A stretch of DNA of 64,000 bases, taken from positions 75,509 to 139,508 of the forward strand of contig CAJTXZ010000002.1 of the NCBI GenBank assembly GCA_910583725.1, written 5' to 3'. Position numbers and translations under genes: made by a program. Source of the stretch: an uncultured Vampirovibrio sp. (lineage in GTDB: Bacteria; Cyanobacteriota; Vampirovibrionia; Gastranaerophilales; Gastranaerophilaceae). The notes below the pieces were generated by a model. It was not told the DNA's origin and did no database searches. It saw only the letters and a list, made by a program, of their open reading frames with translations. Positions 63,502 to 64,000 of the stretch are shown here, piece by piece (the stretch's first letter is position 1; each line of letters opens with the position of its first letter).

Positions 63502-64000
63502 ATGTCAGATAAAAATTTTGAATTAAAGCTTCAAACTAAACTTAACCACAGTTTAATTAAAATTAAATCAGCCAAATGGAGCCAGGGGAAGGACAAGTAT
63601 GGCAAAAGCCCGGGCAGCAAGACCTTTGGGAATGATAATTTAAATAGAGCTTTTATAAAAAAGGACTCTGCCACTTCGCTTTCCGGAGCAGTGTTACACT
63701 TTAATAAAAATGGTAAAGCCGCTTTTTCATTAGTTGAAATGGAGAGCGTAAGCCGTGTGTTCTGGGTGACGACGGCGATGAGCCGGCGGAATGGAACCGT
63801 ACTATGGCAGGACTCTGCCAAAAAGTTGACTAAATGTCAAGTTTCTGGATGGAGCAGGCGAATCGACAGCTATGCCGGTGTGAGCCATATAACAAATTTC
63901 GACACCCACAGGAGCCTTTTAAGGAAATCTGCTTTTTCATTAGTTGAAATGCTTATGGCATTGTTAGTGGCTTCATTGTTGCTTGCAGCATTAGCTCCTG
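63502..64000 (+). CDS. Prepilin-like protein with duplicated N-methylation motif (3' end outside window)
   Basis: The frame is open from ATG at 63502 (AAGGAT at good spacing) to the window end, 166 codons. A type IV prepilin motif and helix begin at residue 143 (SAFSLVEMLMALLVAS, then LLLAALAP), with the conserved Phe and the Glu five residues later. Unusually, 142 residues precede it, whereas leaders are normally short and basic. The first copy of AFSLVEM at residue 73 is followed by polar sequence (ESVSRVFW), not a helix. The two DNA copies are identical over 21 bases and exactly 210 bases apart. Sequence between them is more GC-rich than its surroundings. The true start may be internal. 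Confidence 0.7.
   Translation, partial: MSDKNFELKLQTKLNHSLIKIKSAKWSQGKDKYGKSPGSKTFGNDNLNRAFIKKDSATSLSGAVLHFNKNGKAAFSLVEMESVSRVFWVTTAMSRRNGTVLWQDSAKKLTKCQVSGWSRRIDSYAGVSHITNFDTHRSLLRKSAFSLVEMLMALLVASLLLAALAP
63721..63951 (+). repeat. 21-base in-frame direct repeat in prepilin-like gene
   Basis: Bases 63721-63741 and 63931-63951 are identical (GCTTTTTCATTAGTTGAAAT plus G), 210 bases apart, both encoding AFSLVEM in the same frame. A second short repeat, AGGACTCTGCCA, occurs near 63662 and 63807. Confidence 0.9.

Noticed and set aside
63659..63820. Diversity-generating retroelement variable/template repeat
   Set aside because: The repeats are short and identical, show no adenine-specific variation, and no reverse transcriptase is present in the window.
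1..64000. CRISPR array, prophage or insertion sequence
   Set aside because: I found no regularly spaced repeats, Cas genes, transposase, integrase or phage structural genes.

Overview
The window is AT-rich bacterial chromosome with a gut-anaerobe flavour. The best fit is a Gastranaerophilales-type (Melainabacteria/Vampirovibrionia) genome. This is inferred from gene content, not from a marker-gene search. The organism makes lipid A (lpxD-lpxC-fabZ-lpxA, a heptose adenylyltransferase), so it is diderm. It divides with SepF encoded beside yggS, as in cyanobacteria and Firmicutes. It carries an SLH-domain envelope protein, SMC-ScpA-ScpB, rubrerythrin, a small ferredoxin and a CoA-dehydratase activase, which together suggest an anaerobe. 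Many long proteins belong to families I do not recognise.

Layout. 1-9.7 kb: a PLD/SNase-like nuclease (partial), a small XRE regulator between two copies of the 3' end of a SNF2 helicase gene, that helicase, an internally duplicated membrane protein and a tandem pair of small paralogs. 10-17 kb: acpS, a TerC-like membrane protein, two adjacent paralogs with a weak kinase-like loop, a MarR-cupin pair with a shared operator, a fucosyltransferase-like protein, a SnoaL-like protein and tRNA-Leu(GAG). 17-22.7 kb: fabF-acpP, an SLH protein, sepF-yggS and pdxJ. 22.9-32.6 kb: a giant zinc-ribbon/cyclase-like/AAA/TPR protein, small membrane proteins, an acyltransferase, a ROK kinase and mfd. 32.6-40.4 kb: a mostly co-directional envelope run (PpiC-type lipoprotein, rfaE2-like gene, lpxD, lpxC, fabZ, lpxA, M29 aminopeptidase, polyprenyl synthase, lepB).

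40.6-45 kb is accessory: a calpain-like protease with calcium-loop-like repeats, a remnant of a second lepB 3' end, an MNT-HEPN toxin-antitoxin pair and a membrane-anchored HExxH protease. 45.1-50.5 kb holds smc-scpA-scpB and a ferredoxin. 50.7-59.8 kb mixes large unknown proteins, a glycine-zipper envelope protein sharing a domain with the SLH protein, a HIT protein, 5-formyl-THF cyclo-ligase, a CHAP-domain protein, rubrerythrin and the CoA-dehydratase activase. 60.7-61.7 kb is a second HExxH membrane protease gene broken at a 14-base C tract, which could be a phase-variable switch. The window ends with a DegT-type aminotransferase, an XRE regulator with a palindromic operator over its promoter, and the 5' part of a prepilin-like gene with a duplicated pilin motif.

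Three themes cross the window. Several surface-type or unknown proteins share a short N-terminal motif, F-x-(G/A)-(K/S/H). Several genes have a -10 box ending exactly 6-7 bases before the start codon, predicting leaderless mRNAs. Gene 3' ends (SNF2 helicase, lepB) recur as short in-frame remnants next to accessory genes.
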